Shown: positions 63,643 through 64,000 of the stretch, piece by piece | Layout of the letters: the number at the start of each line of letters is the position of its first letter | Position numbering within the stretch: position 1 is the stretch's first letter | DNA from: Micromonospora sp. R77 | GTDB taxonomy: Bacteria > Actinomycetota > Actinomycetes > Mycobacteriales > Micromonosporaceae | DNA: 64,000 nucleotides | Reading direction: 5' to 3' | NCBI RefSeq assembly: GCF_022747945.1 | Contig: NZ_JALDST010000001.1 | Location: 434,001 to 498,000, forward strand | Notes under the pieces: generated by a model | The model's database searches: none | The model's input: only the letters and a program-made list of their open reading frames with translations | Told to the model about the DNA's origin: nothing | Made by a program: the position numbers and the translations under genes

Positions 63643-64000
63643 ATGTCCGACATCCCCTACGACTACGAGCCGGATCCGCTGGATCCGTCGCACCGCGCCC
63701 AGACCTTAACGTCGTGGAGACCGAGTACGAGCTGGAGGCCACGGACCGGCACTACAGTCTGCCGGTCAACCCGTACAGCCAGTCGACGTACACGTATGCG
63801 TCGTCGTCCACGGTGCCGCCGCAGTTCACCGACTCGTTCAACAACGGTCGGCGGATGTCCCCGCCGGCACCGGCGCGGTCCGGCCGGCAGAGCTCGACCC
63901 GGGACTCCGTCGCCGGTCCACCTTCGTGGCCACCGAACCGGACCGGCTCGTGGAGAAGGCCATTCGGGTGGGGGCGGTGACCACGCCGGAGCCGGTCGAT
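63643..64000 (+). pseudogene. Frameshifted gene at the right window edge
   Basis: ATG 63643 (MSDIPYDYEPDPLDPSHRA) follows AAGGAG. By about 63700 the protein-like signal moves to another frame (NVVETEYELEATDRHYSLPV, NPYSQSTYTYASSSTVPPQF). Near the edge it moves again (RSTFVATEPDRLVEKAIRVG and VTTPEPVD). Two or more indels are implied, or sequencing error. The family is not recognised and the 3' part lies outside the window. Confidence 0.5.

Overview
The window is high-GC actinomycete chromosome (GC-rich codon use, many GTG starts, GGAG-type ribosome binding sites). The mix of type VII secretion (T7SS) genes, chitinolytic exoenzymes, cyclophane RiPP remnants and IS21/ISL3/IS110/IS256 elements suggests a Micromonosporaceae-like organism. 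That placement is inference. I saw no rRNA or tRNA gene and no CRISPR array.

Positions 1-12671 (minus strand) form one operon-like cassette: a small WXG100 protein, a 2816-residue WXG-headed protein, a 43-residue ORF, a single-pass membrane protein, and a beta-helix/AAA+ ATPase that runs off the left edge. Upstream lie a divergent acidic-repeat protein, a response-regulator fragment, and a mycosin-like S8 protein whose catalytic His and Ser are both replaced. Next come a zinc-finger anti-sigma-like protein, a lysozyme-fold/lectin protein and an ECF sigma factor, all on the minus strand.

Positions 19.5-30.8 kb hold ordinary accessory metabolism and signalling. They include a condensation-domain acyltransferase-like protein, an SGNH hydrolase behind an AT-rich palindrome, and a MacAB-type exporter operon with a lipoprotein. 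A divergent, probably leaderless response regulator/histidine kinase pair, a CPBP membrane protease and a MerR regulator follow. Positions 30.9-37.2 kb form an exoenzyme island: a GH19 chitinase pseudogene, a GH18 chitinase, an AA10 monooxygenase and an M9 collagenase interrupted by an in-frame TGA.

Positions 37.5-41.4 kb are a nested transposon: an ISL3 element (8-bp target duplication) sits inside the right end of an IS21 element (5-bp target duplication). Positions 41.4-47.6 kb carry a response regulator, a LysR regulator, a DUF305 lipoprotein, a two-component pair, a secreted or membrane protein and a CAP-domain protein.

From 47.6 kb rightward the sequence is decayed and accessory. It contains fragments of KdpE and of a GH13 alpha-glucosidase, and a remnant of an integrative-element or plasmid replication module: an HTH replication-type protein, a Replic_Relax protein, and between them a noncoding segment of about 1.25 kb bounded by inverted repeats and inverted iterons and rich in GACA/TGTC. 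Beyond this is an orphan cyclophane RiPP precursor (AmcA-like) whose maturase has been replaced by a GH9-cellulase/SPASM chimera. The rest is a LysR gene with a divergent secreted protein, debris of IS5, IS110, IS3 and IS256 elements, and a frameshifted gene at the right edge.

The most noteworthy observations are the inverted-repeat/iteron noncoding element, the giant WXG cassette with its adjacent pseudo-protease, the orphaned RiPP precursor with chimeric maturase, and the nested IS insertion with readable target duplications.
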